Shown: positions 1 to 5,668 of the stretch, piece after piece
Position numbering within the stretch: the first letter of the stretch is position 1
How the letters are laid out: the number at the start of each line of letters is the position of its first letter
NCBI GenBank assembly: GCA_023249835.1
Contig: JAHFBY010000042.1
Location: 1 to 9,156, forward strand
Length of the DNA: 9,156 nucleotides
DNA from: Elusimicrobiota bacterium
Lineage (GTDB): Bacteria > Elusimicrobiota > Elusimicrobia > 2-02-FULL-39-32
Direction of reading: 5' to 3'
Position numbers and translations under genes: made by a program
The notes under the pieces: generated by a model
The model's database searches: none
The model's input: the letters and a program-made list of their open reading frames with translations, nothing else
What the model was told of the DNA's origin: nothing

Positions 1-259
1 GTTGGAGCCAATGGACTAGTTTTTTTCCGTAGGTGCGTTCAAATCCAATATAAAATAGCGCAATGGAGCTGCCGCAAACAAACAGCGTTATCAGGTTTAA
101 CAACGCGGATCCCAGCAATAGGCGGACTAAGGAAATTATCCAAATGCCAACGGCTGCGGGCCAGCGCAAAGGGGACTTTAAAATGTATAAAGACAACAAC
201 ATTAAAATAGAGCTAAAAATCGGCAGGACGTTAAATAGGTTTTCCAGGGCAATGGCCAT
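1..259 (-). CDS. Hydrophobic membrane protein, partial (runs off left edge)
   Basis: An open frame of 86 codons reads from an ATG at 259-257 to the left edge without a stop. The C-terminus is missing. The translation begins MAIALENLFNVLPIFSSILM and is strongly hydrophobic. There are about three candidate membrane segments: residues 8-27, 33-50 and 54-72. They are followed by a more polar stretch (FERTYGKK). The ATG lies 5 bases after the stop of the diguanylate cyclase gene, so translation is probably coupled, and no good ribosome binding site precedes it. It looks like the third gene of the bioA operon. I do not recognise the family. It could be a small integral membrane protein or the first part of a larger transporter or sensor. 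The reading frame is well supported; the function is unknown. Confidence 0.6.
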   Translation of the reverse strand, partial: MAIALENLFNVLPIFSSILMLLSLYILKSPLRWPAAVGIWIISLVRLLLGSALLNLITLFVCGSSIALFYIGFERTYGKKLVHWLQ

Positions 260-264
260 AAAGT

Positions 265-1644
265 TTAGGAGTTCACGACCCGGTTGCGCCCGCTCGATTT
301 TGCGCGGTAAAGCCGTTCGTCCGCGCGCCTGATCAGTTGGCTGGCGATTTGCGCGTCTCCGGGAAAACTTGAGCAACCAATGCTGGCGGTAACAGTGAAC
401 GCGGTTGGGCCGGATCTAAAATTATGCGATTCAACGGCTTTCCTTAGGTTTTCAGCCAGGGCAAAAGCTGTTATCGGCGCGGTTTGCGGCAGGATGATTA
501 CGAACTCTTCTCCGCCGTAACGCGCTGCGAAATCTACGTTGCGGTTGTGCTGAGAAATTATTTGGGAAACATCGCGCAAAACCGAGTCTCCGGTTAAATG
601 CCCGTACTGGTCGTTAACCAATTTAAAATGGTCAATGTCAAACATGATCAAGGAAAGTTCGGTATGGTAACGAGCAGCGCGCAGGATTTCTTCGCTCAAC
701 CGTTCTTGGAAGACGCGGTGCGTGGCCAGTCCCGTGAGCGCGTCTTTAGTGGCCAGGGCGTTCACTTGGGAAAAAAGTTTTGCATTTTCCAGCGCCAAGA
801 TGGACAAGTGGGCGTAAAGTTCCAATCGCCGTAAATCCGTTTCCACAAACCGCGCGGAACGGTTAGAATCTACGCGAACGATCCCGATCACGGAGTTTTC
901 AATGATTAGAGGGGCCAGGATCGATGAACTGTTTCCTTCTTTTTGGTAAAAGGGGAAACGCGGGTCATTGGCGGCATCTTTAATTAATAAGGATATCTTT
1001 TTTTGGTAGGACCAAGCCGCGGCTGGATCGGAACTAAAATTAGACGCGATGAAACAGGTCTTTTCTTCGGGATAGTTCATTTGCACTTGTTGGGTCAGTT
1101 TTTGCTGAATTTTTTCCGGGTCCAACAAAGTCCCCATTTCGCGCGTAAAAGAAGAAAGCATTTGCCGCGCGCCAATTTGTTCTTTCAGTTTAGCTTGGCG
1201 GTCTTGATAGTAGCTGTTTTGTTCTTCTACGGCGCGAAGCCGAGTAGAGTTTTGCGCCATGTCATCTTTAACTGCGGTAATTTTTTCGTTGGCGCGTTCA
1301 AAAAAGCGGTGCGCTAGGGTCCGCGCCCCGGCCAGGAACGCCAGTTGGATAAATAGGGTTAAGCGCGCGATTGCGTTCAAGTCTTGCCAAATGACTAAAG
1401 GCAGCGTGCAAGCGGCAAAAAAGAGCATGCCTCCAAGTTTCAGCCATTTTATCCCGCTGGTTAACTCTTGAACGATAGACGCGGCTAAGAAGGCCGGCAA
1501 GAGCAGTGGATAAGCAAATGTTGCGCGTTGGGGGTCAAACCAACTCAAATAAAACAAGATCGGGCTTAAAGCCGCGACTCCCCAGGCGCAACGCAAAACT
1601 AAAGTTTTGGGTCCAGCGAAAAGATCCTTGTGCGCGGGGTTCAA
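265..1644 (-). CDS. Membrane-bound GAF-GGDEF diguanylate cyclase
   Basis: Predicted to make cyclic di-GMP from two GTP at the inner membrane. The protein has 459 residues. About four hydrophobic segments lie at residues 14-35, 41-59, 66-86 and 92-110. A polar, probably coiled-coil linker (115-160) follows, then a GAF-like sensor domain (about 160-290) and a GGDEF domain (about 295-455). Visible catalytic-domain motifs are DALTGL at 301, FDIDHFK at 335, and the active-site signature GGEEF at 377-381. RNVD at 368-371 stands exactly five residues before GGEEF, where the product-inhibition I-site (RxxD) is found, so feedback control by cyclic di-GMP is likely. The start chosen is a TTG at 1644-1642 that overlaps the bioA stop (TTGA). 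The first in-frame ATG, residue 73, would remove half of the membrane region. No ribosome binding site is visible, so translation probably depends on coupling to bioA. The GAF ligand is unknown. Confidence 0.93.
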   Translation of the reverse strand: MNPAHKDLFAGPKTLVLRCAWGVAALSPILFYLSWFDPQRATFAYPLLLPAFLAASIVQELTSGIKWLKLGGMLFFAACTLPLVIWQDLNAIARLTLFIQLAFLAGARTLAHRFFERANEKITAVKDDMAQNSTRLRAVEEQNSYYQDRQAKLKEQIGARQMLSSFTREMGTLLDPEKIQQKLTQQVQMNYPEEKTCFIASNFSSDPAAAWSYQKKISLLIKDAANDPRFPFYQKEGNSSSILAPLIIENSVIGIVRVDSNRSARFVETDLRRLELYAHLSILALENAKLFSQVNALATKDALTGLATHRVFQERLSEEILRAARYHTELSLIMFDIDHFKLVNDQYGHLTGDSVLRDVSQIISQHNRNVDFAARYGGEEFVIILPQTAPITAFALAENLRKAVESHNFRSGPTAFTVTASIGCSSFPGDAQIASQLIRRADERLYRAKSSGRNRVVNS

Positions 1645-3071
1645 ATTTTTAAAACCCGTTGGATTGATTGGCGTATGCCTTTAATCATAAATTTTAATTC
1701 TCCATTTGTGATCGACAATGGGGGCATGACTACAATAACATCGTTTAAGGGCCGCAGCAATAGTCCTTGGGATCGCGCGGCCAAGCATATGCGCCGCCCA
1801 ATCCGTTGTTTATAATCAAAAGAGCGCCCCTGATCTTTGTCCGCCACTATTTCCACGCCTGCCATTAGTCCCGCTTGCCGGATTTCGCCGATATGGGGAT
1901 GAGAGATGAGCGAGCCCAACATTTCTCCTAGGTTGTCTGCCAGCGCCGCTGTTTTTTTAATAATTGCGTTTTTCGCAAACAGGGCCAAACTTGATCGCGC
2001 CACGGCGCAGGCTAGGGGGTTGGCGGTATAGGTGTGCCCGTGAAAAAAAGTTTTAAATTCTTTCGCTTTACCTAGAAACCCGCGATAAATTTTTTCGGTG
2101 CTGAGCGTGGCTGCCAAGGGGAGGTATCCGCCGCTAATGCCTTTGGCTAAACTCAAAATGTCGGGACGCACGTTTTCGTGTTCACAGGCGAACAGTTTGC
2201 CGGTGCGTCCAAAACCTACTGCCACCTCATCGGCAATTAAAGGTACGTGGTGTTGCGAGCAGAGTTTAGATAAGCCGGATAAGTAGCCCGGAGGAGCCAC
2301 TAAGATCCCCGCAGCTCCTTGGACAATCGGTTCGACAATGACGCCGGCGACGCGACTGCCTTTTTTTTGTAGCAGGTTTTTAATTTCGCCCAAACATTCC
2401 CATTGGCACCCGGTATCATGGCGCGCATCTCCTGGACGCGGACTTTCTCCGCAGTAAGCGTAACGGGTAACGGACTTGGGGTCCAGCGGTTTTTTTCGGT
2501 AAGGGCAAGTTCCGCAGTGGGGCGAGGCTGCGAAGTGCGTTTTAAATAACAGGGGCTTAAATTTTTTATGAAAGAGTTCAATGCCGCCAACCGAAACCGA
2601 GCCCAGGGTATCGCCGTGATAGCTATTTTTAAGCGCGATGAATTCTGTCTTTGGAAAGGACCGTTCTTTTTTTTGCGCGTGGAACTGATAAATCATTTTT
2701 AAAGCGACTTCATTAGCGGTGGAACCGTTATCGGAATAAAAAACCCGGGACAAACCTTGCGGGGAAACCGCAAGCAGTTCCTGAGCAAGCCTGATCCCGG
2801 GTTCATGGGTTAACCCCAAAAAAGTGGTATGCGCCATTTTGCGCATTTGTTGCGCTAAGGCTTTATCCAGTTTAGGGTGCCGGTGTCCATGGAGGTTGCA
2901 CCATAAGGAAGATACCGCGTCCAAATATTTCCGGCCCGCGTGATCGTAAAGGTAGTGGCCTTTAGCCCGCGCAATAATCAAAGGATGTTGGGCGAGGTCT
3001 TGACCCCATTCAGTTTGTTGGGTAAACGGGTGCCACAAGCAAGCCAAGTCCAATTGTTTTAAGCGGTTCAT
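1641..3071 (-). CDS. bioA: Adenosylmethionine-8-amino-7-oxononanoate aminotransferase (BioA)
   Basis: PLP-dependent class III aminotransferase that converts KAPA to DAPA, usually with S-adenosylmethionine as amino donor, in cytosolic biotin synthesis. With the ATG at 3071 the protein has 476 residues, against about 430-450 for common BioA proteins. Visible family features: WHPFTQ at 13-18 (substrate region), the SDNGSTANEVALKM block at 113, DEVAVGFGRTG at 281 (Asp for the PLP ring nitrogen), the PLP lysine K310 in SLAKGISGG, and HGHTYTANPLACA at 344. The extra length includes a cysteine-rich insertion at about 183-228 with HCGTCP, YAYC and CQWEC (C186, C189, C207, C222, C226). A longer frame starts at TTG 3116, but that TTG is the first codon-length of a perfect -35 box, so ATG 3071 is preferred. 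No other biotin gene lies in the window. Other class III aminotransferases are possible, but the N-terminal and cysteine motifs favour BioA. Confidence 0.9.
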   Translation of the reverse strand: MNRLKQLDLACLWHPFTQQTEWGQDLAQHPLIIARAKGHYLYDHAGRKYLDAVSSLWCNLHGHRHPKLDKALAQQMRKMAHTTFLGLTHEPGIRLAQELLAVSPQGLSRVFYSDNGSTANEVALKMIYQFHAQKKERSFPKTEFIALKNSYHGDTLGSVSVGGIELFHKKFKPLLFKTHFAASPHCGTCPYRKKPLDPKSVTRYAYCGESPRPGDARHDTGCQWECLGEIKNLLQKKGSRVAGVIVEPIVQGAAGILVAPPGYLSGLSKLCSQHHVPLIADEVAVGFGRTGKLFACEHENVRPDILSLAKGISGGYLPLAATLSTEKIYRGFLGKAKEFKTFFHGHTYTANPLACAVARSSLALFAKNAIIKKTAALADNLGEMLGSLISHPHIGEIRQAGLMAGVEIVADKDQGRSFDYKQRIGRRICLAARSQGLLLRPLNDVIVVMPPLSITNGELKFMIKGIRQSIQRVLKI

Positions 3072-3087
3072 AAAAATGAATAATTTG

Positions 3088-3116
3088 ATCCTAACAGAAG
3101 AGAAAGCCGCTGTCAA
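3088..3116 (-). promoter_or_regulatory. Sigma-70-type promoter of the bioA operon
   Basis: Reading the minus strand, a perfect -35 box TTGACA (3116-3111) is followed by a 17-base spacer and a -10 box TAGGAT (3093-3088). Transcription would start near 3081, about 10 bases before the bioA ATG at 3071. The leader would be very short and contains no Shine-Dalgarno sequence. The -35 box begins only 14 bases after the mazF stop, leaving no room for a terminator between the two units. No BirA-type operator palindrome is evident. This is a sequence-based prediction only. Confidence 0.75.
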
Positions 3117-3130
3117 TTCCGGGTTTAATC

Positions 3131-3466
3131 TTAATTTGACGCGGAGTCGACCAGCATTTCTTGCAGGACAGACTTAACTTTACGTATCGTATTGTTTTCA
3201 ATGGAGCCCAGCCGCTTGACTAAGCGGACCTGATCTACTGCCCGAATTTGATCTAGGACCACCCATCCGGATTTCCCTCGGAACTTTACGCCAATTCGGG
3301 TAGGATAATTGCGGGATTTAGTAGTCATTGGGGCGATGAGAACCGTTTGAATAGAATAGTTCATTTCGTTGGGGGAAATTACCAGGCAGGGGCGGGACTT
3401 CTTAATTTCATGGCCAAGGGCGGGGTCTAAAGAGACGAGGTAAACGTCGTATTGTTCTATCACCAT
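3131..3466 (-). CDS. mazF: MazF/PemK-family toxin (mRNA endoribonuclease)
   Basis: Predicted ribosome-independent mRNA-cleaving toxin of a type II toxin-antitoxin pair. From ATG 3466 it has 111 residues, the usual family size. It opens VIEQYDVYLVSLDPALGHE and continues with KKSRPCLVISPNEMN, matching the family pattern (K/R)xRPxLVIS. It then has TVLIAPMTTKSRNYP and ends with VVLDQIRAVDQVRLVKRLG, another hallmark block. The Arg of SRPCLVIS and the Thr of APMTT are the expected active-site region. The start is uncertain: ATG 3472, ATG 3466 and GTG 3463 are all in frame and all overlap the mazE stop. GTG 3463 gives a classic 4-base GTGA overlap, while ATG 3466 gives the N-terminus closest to the family. 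Translation is probably coupled to mazE. The gene looks intact. The cleavage sequence cannot be inferred. Confidence 0.92.
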   Translation of the reverse strand: MVIEQYDVYLVSLDPALGHEIKKSRPCLVISPNEMNYSIQTVLIAPMTTKSRNYPTRIGVKFRGKSGWVVLDQIRAVDQVRLVKRLGSIENNTIRKVKSVLQEMLVDSASN

Positions 3467-3708
3467 TCCCATTCGTCTTCATTAAGTCCGATTCGGTCGC
3501 TGATCAATAATCGATCCTCTGTTCGACCGCGCATCTTTTTGAAAGCGTCAGCCCATCCTTGCCTTGGATGTTTGCCCAGGGGCCGGATCACGATGGAGTT
3601 CCCTTTCACTTTTAAATCAATTTCCGAAACGATGTGGCAGAGTTTCAGCAAAGAACTGGGAATACGAACTCCTCTGGAATTGCCGATTGGAATCACTTGT
3701 GCGCGCAT
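3460..3708 (-). CDS. mazE: MazE/AbrB-family antitoxin
   Basis: Predicted antitoxin of 82 residues that binds and neutralises the downstream MazF and represses its own promoter. The N-terminal half (about 1-46) is a SpoVT/AbrB swapped-hairpin DNA-binding domain, seen in VIPIGNSRGVRIPSSLL and IVIRPLG. The C-terminal half (about 47-82) is charged and ends DEWEW, the acidic and aromatic tail typical of toxin-wrapping MazE segments. The ATG at 3708 lies 8 bases after a full AGGAGG, so the start is secure. Its 3' end overlaps the toxin start, the standard antitoxin-first order. Regulation is probably by the inverted repeat over its -10 box. The optimal ribosome binding site is stronger than those of the flanking host genes, consistent with an acquired module but not proof of it. 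Confidence 0.92.
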   Translation of the reverse strand: MRAQVIPIGNSRGVRIPSSLLKLCHIVSEIDLKVKGNSIVIRPLGKHPRQGWADAFKKMRGRTEDRLLISDRIGLNEDEWEW

Positions 3709-3716
3709 TTGAACCG

Positions 3717-3722
3717 CCTCCT
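3717..3722 (-). promoter_or_regulatory. Consensus Shine-Dalgarno of mazE
   Basis: The minus strand reads AGGAGG here, 8 bases before the mazE ATG at 3708. It is the strongest ribosome binding site in the window and fixes the mazE start. bioA and murB have none. Confidence 0.9.
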
Positions 3723-3724
3723 TA

Positions 3725-3747
3725 AAGTAATTATAATGTAATTACTT
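3725..3747. promoter_or_regulatory. Probable MazE(F) operator: 9-bp inverted repeat over the mazE -10 box
   Basis: AAGTAATTA and TAATTACTT form a perfect 9-bp inverted repeat around a 5-base centre. Each arm also carries a TAATTA core. One arm covers the -10 box of the mazE promoter (3730-3735), so a bound dimer would block RNA polymerase. AbrB-fold antitoxins commonly bind AT-rich palindromes in their own promoters. That this repeat is the autoregulatory site is inferred from its position and symmetry. Confidence 0.7.
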
Positions 3748-3758
3748 ACAAACGTCAA
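3730..3758 (-). promoter_or_regulatory. Near-consensus sigma-70-type promoter of mazEF
   Basis: On the minus strand a -35 box TTGACG (3758-3753), a 17-base spacer and a perfect -10 box TATAAT (3735-3730) precede mazE. Transcription would start around 3723, giving a leader of about 15 bases that holds the AGGAGG. An overlapping inverted repeat suggests repression by the antitoxin complex. Confidence 0.85.
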
Positions 3759-3769
3759 GAGGCGCAAAA

Positions 3770-3780
3770 AGTTCTGAACT
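3770..3780. repeat. Short palindrome between divergent promoters
   Basis: AGTTC and GAACT are perfect complementary arms around a single T. The element lies between the mazE -35 box (3753-3758) and the murB -35 box (3798-3803). It could be a small operator half-site pair, but 5-bp arms are short enough to arise by chance. Confidence 0.25.
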
Positions 3781-3797
3781 CTATTTGTCCCAAAACT

Positions 3798-3826
3798 TTG
3801 ACTTCATAGGGGTGATTTTGTAGCAT
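3798..3826 (+). promoter_or_regulatory. Sigma-70-type promoter of the murB-division operon, giving a near-leaderless mRNA
   Basis: TTGACT (3798-3803), a 17-base spacer and TAGCAT (3821-3826) form a plausible promoter. The murB ATG at 3834 starts only 7 bases after the -10 box, so the predicted transcript would begin at or within a few bases of the start codon. No Shine-Dalgarno sequence lies at a usable distance. The layout matches the bioA promoter (17-base spacer, TAGnAT). Transcription could also enter from a promoter outside the window only by crossing mazEF antisense, which makes a local promoter likely. Confidence 0.6.
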
Positions 3827-3833
3827 CCATTTT

Positions 3834-4721
3834 ATGCCGGAATCCGCGGATATTTTGCCTGAAATTTTGGTCAATGAACCCATGTCTAAACATACTTCCA
3901 TTGGGGTGGGCGGGCCCGCGGAACGGTTTGTGGAAGTGGGCAATGTTTTTGAGTTGGGGCGCGCTTTGCGCGCTGCCCAAGAGCGGGGTTGGCCGCTCTT
4001 TTTTTTGGGCGCAGGGTCTAACCTTTTGGTGAGCGACGCGGGCATTGCCGGGCTAGTGGTTCACTTGGCCGGAGAATTTGAAAAAAGTGTTTTTACCGGG
4101 GACCAGGTTCGCGCCGGTGCGGGCGTGTTTTTGCCCACTTTGGTCAAACAGGCGGCGGATCGCGATTTAAGCGGTATTGAGCCTTTAGTTGGCGTTCCCG
4201 GAACTGTGGGCGGGGCTTTGATCATGAACGCAGGCACGCGGGAACTTGAAATCGGTGAGGTTTTGGTGAGCGCGGAAGTGATGCGTTTAGATGGGCAGTT
4301 CCGGACTTTGAGCGCGCGTGAAATTGACTTTGGGTACCGCACTTCTTCCTTGCAAGACTGCGTGGTTTGTTTCGGCACGCTGCAATTGCAACGGTCCCGC
4401 AAAGATGATATAATTCGAACCATCCAAAGTTTTTTATCCAAACGGCTGCAAACTCAGCCGATCGGCACCTTGAATTTAGGTTCAGTTTTTAAAAACCCCG
4501 AGGGCGATTACGCAGGAAGCTTGATTGAACGCTGCGGGTTAAAGGGTCTTAAAATCGGACAGGTTCAGATTTCGGAAAAGCACGCTAATTTTATTGTCAA
4601 TCGCGGCGGCGCCACCGCCAAAGATGCGGAAGCTTTGATCTTTGAAATCCAACGGCAAGTTGCGCAAAAGTTCGGAGTTAAATTGGAAACAGAAGTTAAA
4701 CTGGTGGGGCGGCCTTCTTGA
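3834..4721 (+). CDS. murB: UDP-N-acetylenolpyruvoylglucosamine reductase (MurB)
   Basis: FAD-dependent, NADPH-using cytosolic enzyme that reduces UDP-GlcNAc-enolpyruvate to UDP-MurNAc, the second committed step of peptidoglycan precursor synthesis. It has 295 residues, the size of the shorter (type II) MurB group. Visible motifs in order: SKHTSIGVGGPAERFVEV (18-35), GAGSNLLV (59-66, FAD pyrophosphate region), GVPGTVGGALIMNAG (120-134), GYRTSS with the conserved Arg169, GSVFKNP (216-222) with catalytic Ser217, and the C-terminal LETEVKLVG (284-292) that carries the catalytic Glu. ATG 3834 is chosen because residues 1-16 match the usual MurB N-terminal lead-in before SKHT. It is the first gene of the division operon here; no murC precedes it in the window. 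Its TGA overlaps the ddl ATG by one base. Confidence 0.97.
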   Translation: MPESADILPEILVNEPMSKHTSIGVGGPAERFVEVGNVFELGRALRAAQERGWPLFFLGAGSNLLVSDAGIAGLVVHLAGEFEKSVFTGDQVRAGAGVFLPTLVKQAADRDLSGIEPLVGVPGTVGGALIMNAGTRELEIGEVLVSAEVMRLDGQFRTLSAREIDFGYRTSSLQDCVVCFGTLQLQRSRKDDIIRTIQSFLSKRLQTQPIGTLNLGSVFKNPEGDYAGSLIERCGLKGLKIGQVQISEKHANFIVNRGGATAKDAEALIFEIQRQVAQKFGVKLETEVKLVGRPS

Positions 4722-5668
4722 TGCACGAACCAACCTTAGCCTGGCTCAAAAAAAGGCGCATCGCGGTCTTGTACGGCGGCTGGTCGGAAGAAAAAGTTAT
4801 TTCGCGCATTACCGGCAAAGCCGTGCTCCAAACTTTTTTAGGGTTAGGGTTAAAAGCCTACGGCGTTGAAGTAGAGTGCGACTTGCCCGCGGCGCTGCGC
4901 AAAGTTAAGGCTGGGTTCGCTTTTTTGGCGCTGCACGGTCGTTACGGCGAAGATGGAACCGTGCAGGGGCTCTGCGAAATTATGAATATCCCTTATTCCG
5001 GTTCCGGCGTCTTAGCCAGCGCGCTTTCCATGAACAAGGCGGCGGCTAAACATTTGGTTCGCGCCGCAGGCGTTTCTACTCCAGAAAGTTTTTTGGTGAC
5101 GCCAGGTCAATCGGACTTGAAAGCGGTTCCAATTAAAATGCCGTTCGTAGTTAAGCCTGCGGACGGCGGTTCAGCCATTGGCGTTACCATTGTGCGCCGG
5201 TCCTCTGATTGGCCGCGCGCCTTGCGCGCGGCTAGAAAGGTTTCCAGTCTCTTGATCGTGGAAAAATTCATCAGCGGAACTGAAGTCACCGCTTCGATTT
5301 TAGGGCAAGAACTTTTACCGTTGATTGAGGTTGTCCCTAAAGCCGCGTTTTATAATTTTAAGGCCAAATACGTTAAGGGTATGTCTGAACATATATTGCC
5401 TGCGCGTTTGTCCGCCAACGTGGGAAAAAAAGTAAAGGACTTTGCTTGGCGAGCGCATCAAGCATTAGGTTGCGCTGCTTTTTCGCGCGTGGACTTTATT
5501 GTAGACTCCAAAGGAGTCCCGTGGTTTTTAGAATTGAACGCGATCCCGGGAATGACGGAAACTTCGCTGTTCCCGGAAGCCGCAAAAGCGTTTGGATTTA
5601 GTTTTCCCGAAATGCTGGTTGAAGTGGTGCGCGGCTCTTTAAGTAAACAAATGCCGCCCCGCGCATGA
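4721..5668 (+). CDS. ddl: D-alanine--D-alanine ligase
   Basis: ATP-grasp enzyme that joins two D-alanines into the dipeptide MurF adds to the peptidoglycan precursor. It has 315 residues, the normal length. Visible: GGWSEEKVIS (19-28, substrate Glu24), HGRYGEDGTVQGL (72-84), PFVVKPADGGSAIGV (141-155, ATP-binding lysine and glycine-rich loop with Ser151), the omega-loop YNFKAKY (211-217) with the Lys and Tyr typical of D-Ala-D-Ala rather than D-Ala-D-Lac ligases, and RVDFIVD (256-262) with ELNAIPGMTETSL (271-283), which supply the metal-binding Asp, Glu and Asn. The ATG at 4721 forms TGATG with the murB stop, a typical coupled arrangement. A TTG one codon earlier is possible but unnecessary. 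Its stop overlaps the ftsQ start by 4 bases. Confidence 0.97.
   Translation: MHEPTLAWLKKRRIAVLYGGWSEEKVISRITGKAVLQTFLGLGLKAYGVEVECDLPAALRKVKAGFAFLALHGRYGEDGTVQGLCEIMNIPYSGSGVLASALSMNKAAAKHLVRAAGVSTPESFLVTPGQSDLKAVPIKMPFVVKPADGGSAIGVTIVRRSSDWPRALRAARKVSSLLIVEKFISGTEVTASILGQELLPLIEVVPKAAFYNFKAKYVKGMSEHILPARLSANVGKKVKDFAWRAHQALGCAAFSRVDFIVDSKGVPWFLELNAIPGMTETSLFPEAAKAFGFSFPEMLVEVVRGSLSKQMPPRA

Noticed and set aside
63..332. 89-residue open frame on the plus strand
   Set aside because: It lies antisense to the partial membrane gene and the end of the cyclase gene, with basic low-complexity composition and no ribosome binding site.
2300..2590. 96-residue open frame on the minus strand inside bioA
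   Set aside because: It is an out-of-frame reading of the cysteine-rich part of bioA. It has no recognisable domain and overlaps a well-supported gene on the same strand.
3072..3116. 15-residue N-terminal extension of BioA from TTG 3116
   Set aside because: The codons coincide with a -35 box, a 17-base spacer and a -10 box. The extension has no family similarity, and BioA proteins normally start just before the WHPFTQ block.
3072..3133. Terminator after mazF or BirA operator before bioA
   Set aside because: No GC-rich hairpin with a T run and no long inverted repeat is visible. Only 14 bases separate the mazF stop from the -35 box.
3759..3797. Riboswitch or small RNA between the divergent promoters
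   Set aside because: Only 39 bases lie between the two -35 boxes, and both predicted transcripts start downstream of them. There is no room for a structured leader.
4061..4441. 126-residue open frame on the minus strand
   Set aside because: It is entirely antisense to murB, which has all catalytic motifs.
4718..4720. TTG as the ddl start
   Set aside because: It adds one residue only. The next codon is an ATG that makes a typical TGATG overlap with the murB stop.
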